Of a stretch of DNA of 64,000 bases, positions 62,085 to 64,000 are shown in pieces. How positions within the stretch are numbered: position 1 is the first letter of the stretch; each line of letters begins with the position of its first letter. The notes beneath the pieces were generated by a model. The model had not been told where the DNA came from, ran no database searches, and was given only the letters and a program-made list of their open reading frames with translations. This stretch comes from Gammaproteobacteria bacterium (GTDB lineage: Bacteria; Pseudomonadota; Gammaproteobacteria; JAJFKG01): assembly GCA_021773335.1 (NCBI GenBank), contig JAJFKG010000050.1, forward strand, positions 1 to 64,000. The letters are read 5' to 3'. Both the position numbers and the translations under genes were made by a program.

Positions 62085-63917
62085 ATGGCATCTTCCAGCA
62101 GTGACACAGCAGAAAAACTTAAATTCCACAAAAGCATCACAGAAACACGCATGCTCTCCGTGATAAAAAACGTAACCCAGCATGACGACGCTAGATTAGC
62201 GATCTACCTTGTGGGGCAATATTTAGCAACTAAAGATTACAACCCTATTCATGTTATCAGTTTTATCAAACAGAACCTTATCTTCTTTTTACAAGATGGC
62301 GCTATCACCGAAAAATTTGAAAACTTGCTACATCTATTGGCTCAAGGAAATTACCCTGAAAGCGCTCATCAGCAAGCGGTTGCAGAATTAGTGGAATGGA
62401 TAATTACGGATTTTTCACACTTAAGTAACCCGGAAATACTCGATAGAACTGGTACAACAGCGACAAAGCATGCAGCAGCAAGCGGCAATACTTTTTTAGT
62501 AACATTATTAACGAATCCCAAAGCGGACACAGCCCAAGTCAGCAGCCAATTTTTTGCGGCGAGTTTTGCTTCAAGCTCTTCGTCTAGTTCCTCGGCGAGT
62601 TCTGTGTCGAGCCACTTTAGCTCACGGATCAATGGCGTCAAGCTACTCGCCGACGCTTGGCAAAACTTCAAAGATGCTCACTTATCAAGTGCTCATGCAG
62701 ATATAACGAATAAGTTCGAAGACATTTTTCAACTATTTGGCAAAGCCCCTCTAAAAGCGATACAGGCAGTACAAGAGTGTATTAATGACCGGCACTATGA
62801 CAATTCTCTAGTTCTTGCTTTCATCAAAAGCTTTTTGCCCTTATTGATGAATAATAAAACCATTGGCACAGGCAATCTCAACGTTTTGCATCTATTAGCT
62901 AGCTTTCAAGGTGATAGTGCTAAAGACGCGGCTATATTCCTGTATCGCATTATGAGTCATCATCTCAATTATTTCAGCACTAGGATCAACTCTGCAGAGT
63001 TGATGGACAAAAATGGCTCTACCGCACTGCATACCGCCGCATTCTATAGCAATATTCACGCTGCTAAGGTCTTAAAACGCTTTGGCGCACAACATGACAT
63101 AAAGGACCATTACACGCCCCCAGAAACCGCATTGGAAAAAGTTGGCCCTAATCAGCAGCTAAGACAAGCCATTCTACACGGCGATCCCAATATTGAAGGT
63201 TGGGCCAAAACAGATTTTTCTCGGGAGTTTATCAGTAGCTCACTACACAGGATTGCTCAACTGATTAAAGCAAACCAGCATAAGGCAGCAATGACTATCT
63301 TGAAGTCCTATGTAGAATCAAATCACGACTATAGGATGGATGCCCATAAAATGGAAAGTTTACATCAATTTATTGAGGTAAACGCAGCGCTTTGGAATCA
63401 GTTAATCAGCGATCCCCTGACGACTGATTGCAATGGCAAAAACCTTGCTGGTATTTTCGCGATGGGAAATTATCGAAACGAAGCAGAAGCACGCATTGCT
63501 TTGAGTATCGTCAATGATTTCTTGAGCAAGCTAAATCCCGATCAACAACAAGCCGTATTGGCTACACGAGACAAAGATGCCGCCACCCCATTAGGGACGG
63601 TTGCCTTCGTAGCCGGATCATCGACATACGGTTTTCGATTCGCGCAACTATTTGTAAAATTTGGCGCAAAAGCTGATGTTGAGGAAGGCAAACAAAATCA
63701 AACGCCTTTAACTCAGGTAAAAGAAGCATTTATCTCCGCAGGCATTAAGAGCAAACTTATCGCTGCCATGCAAGGGAAAGCAATCCGTGGTGGACTGGAG
63801 CTTGGGGCTTGGTTAGCACAAGACTCAAGACATGAACAAGCCACAATAAGGATAACTCAAGAGCAAGCAGCGCAAACAGAACCTTCATCCTGGTGGCCTT
63901 CTTTGACATTCAGCTGA
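62085..63917 (+). CDS. Ankyrin-repeat protein
   Basis: This 610-residue protein has no signal peptide. Degenerate ankyrin repeats are visible at about 120-150 (NPEILDRTGTTATKHAAASGN), 310-350 (AELMDKNGSTALHTAAFYSN then HAAKVLKRFGAQHDIKDHY) and 495-540 (DKDAATPLGTVAFVAG, FAQLFVKFGAKADVEEGKQNQTPL). A serine run (ASSSSSSSSASSVSS) at about 166-185 separates the first repeat from the rest. The C-terminus ends SSWWPSLTFS. AGAGG 6 nt upstream supports ATG 62085. Ankyrin proteins of this kind are frequent among type IV-secreted effectors of Legionella and Coxiella; secretion here is inference. Confidence 0.85.
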   Translation: MASSSSDTAEKLKFHKSITETRMLSVIKNVTQHDDARLAIYLVGQYLATKDYNPIHVISFIKQNLIFFLQDGAITEKFENLLHLLAQGNYPESAHQQAVAELVEWIITDFSHLSNPEILDRTGTTATKHAAASGNTFLVTLLTNPKADTAQVSSQFFAASFASSSSSSSSASSVSSHFSSRINGVKLLADAWQNFKDAHLSSAHADITNKFEDIFQLFGKAPLKAIQAVQECINDRHYDNSLVLAFIKSFLPLLMNNKTIGTGNLNVLHLLASFQGDSAKDAAIFLYRIMSHHLNYFSTRINSAELMDKNGSTALHTAAFYSNIHAAKVLKRFGAQHDIKDHYTPPETALEKVGPNQQLRQAILHGDPNIEGWAKTDFSREFISSSLHRIAQLIKANQHKAAMTILKSYVESNHDYRMDAHKMESLHQFIEVNAALWNQLISDPLTTDCNGKNLAGIFAMGNYRNEAEARIALSIVNDFLSKLNPDQQQAVLATRDKDAATPLGTVAFVAGSSTYGFRFAQLFVKFGAKADVEEGKQNQTPLTQVKEAFISAGIKSKLIAAMQGKAIRGGLELGAWLAQDSRHEQATIRITQEQAAQTEPSSWWPSLTFS

Positions 63918-63936
63918 ACTCTAACTAGTCTTTTCT

Positions 63937-64000
63937 TCATCCCCAAGGCGCTAGCCCGGCACTAGATGAACTGCTGCTCGCACCACTGCTGGACGATGCC
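63937..64000 (-). CDS. Possible C-terminal end of a Ser-rich protein (partial)
   Basis: On the minus strand a frame enters from beyond the window and ends at TGA 63939-63937 with ASSSSGASSSSSSAGLAPWG. The serine-rich composition resembles the linker in the adjacent ankyrin protein, so this may be the tail of a related, convergent gene. Only about 20 codons are visible, so the call is tentative. Confidence 0.3.
   Translation of the reverse strand, partial: ASSSSGASSSSSSAGLAPWG

Overview
The window is a chromosomal segment of a gammaproteobacterium. Protein sequences and gene order fit this group: thrS-infC-rpmI-rplT-pheS-pheT-ihfA-MerR-tRNA-Pro, ftsK-lolA-rarA-serS, and trxB/aat/infA/clpA/clpS all follow arrangements known from Escherichia or Pseudomonas. 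The leucine dehydrogenase plus branched-chain keto acid dehydrogenase genes, the ankyrin-repeat protein, the lineage-specific proteins of no recognised family and the very repeat-rich intergenic DNA make a Legionellales-like, possibly host-associated lineage my best guess. That placement is inference, not proof.

Layout. 0-8 kb: an exported L,D-transpeptidase, a two-gene RND efflux pump (no outer-membrane partner), and dapD-dapE of lysine/diaminopimelate synthesis. 8-13 kb: a leucine-degradation operon (methylglutaconyl-CoA hydratase, methylcrotonyl-CoA carboxylase alpha, HMG-CoA lyase) with a YqiA-type esterase. 13-16 kb: coaA, ugpQ and an unknown secreted protein. 16-22 kb: leucine dehydrogenase, E1alpha, E1beta and E2 of a branched-chain keto acid dehydrogenase, and an HSD10-type dehydrogenase of isoleucine breakdown. 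Together these two blocks take leucine and isoleucine towards acetyl-CoA and acetoacetate, but E3, isovaleryl-CoA dehydrogenase and the carboxylase beta subunit are not here. 22-26 kb: mfd and a HigBA toxin-antitoxin pair. 26-36 kb: a long leftward block asd, ABC-2 exporter, serS, DUF190, crcB, rarA, lolA, ftsK. 36-44 kb: trxB, aat, infA, clpA, clpS (most of the N-degron machinery), icd and mnmA. 44-47 kb: an accessory stretch with an Rpn-type nuclease and three small unknown genes. 47-58 kb: lplA, tRNA-Pro, then the translation/IHF block with an unknown gene inserted between rplT and pheS. 58-64 kb: an accessory zone with a frameshifted pentapeptide-repeat gene, an unknown membrane protein, a probable 1.7-kb insertion at tRNA-Val carrying an ATPase-nuclease fusion, and an ankyrin-repeat protein.

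Intergenic DNA is dominated by palindromic repeats. Two REP-like families share one scaffold but differ by matched changes in their stems (CCGGAT/ATCCGG versus CTTGAT/ATCAAG). Some lie inside larger elements with terminal inverted repeats that sit on, and supply, the stop codons of dapE and aat. Long palindromes also lie at 12988-13116 and 33143-33321. I found no CRISPR array, transposase gene, rRNA or plasmid/phage origin.

The strongest candidate for something new is the tRNA-Val locus: a 76-bp perfect direct repeat bounds a single ATPase-nuclease gene that has its own palindrome-embedded promoter and no integrase. Second is the pair of co-varying REP families and the composite elements that contain them.
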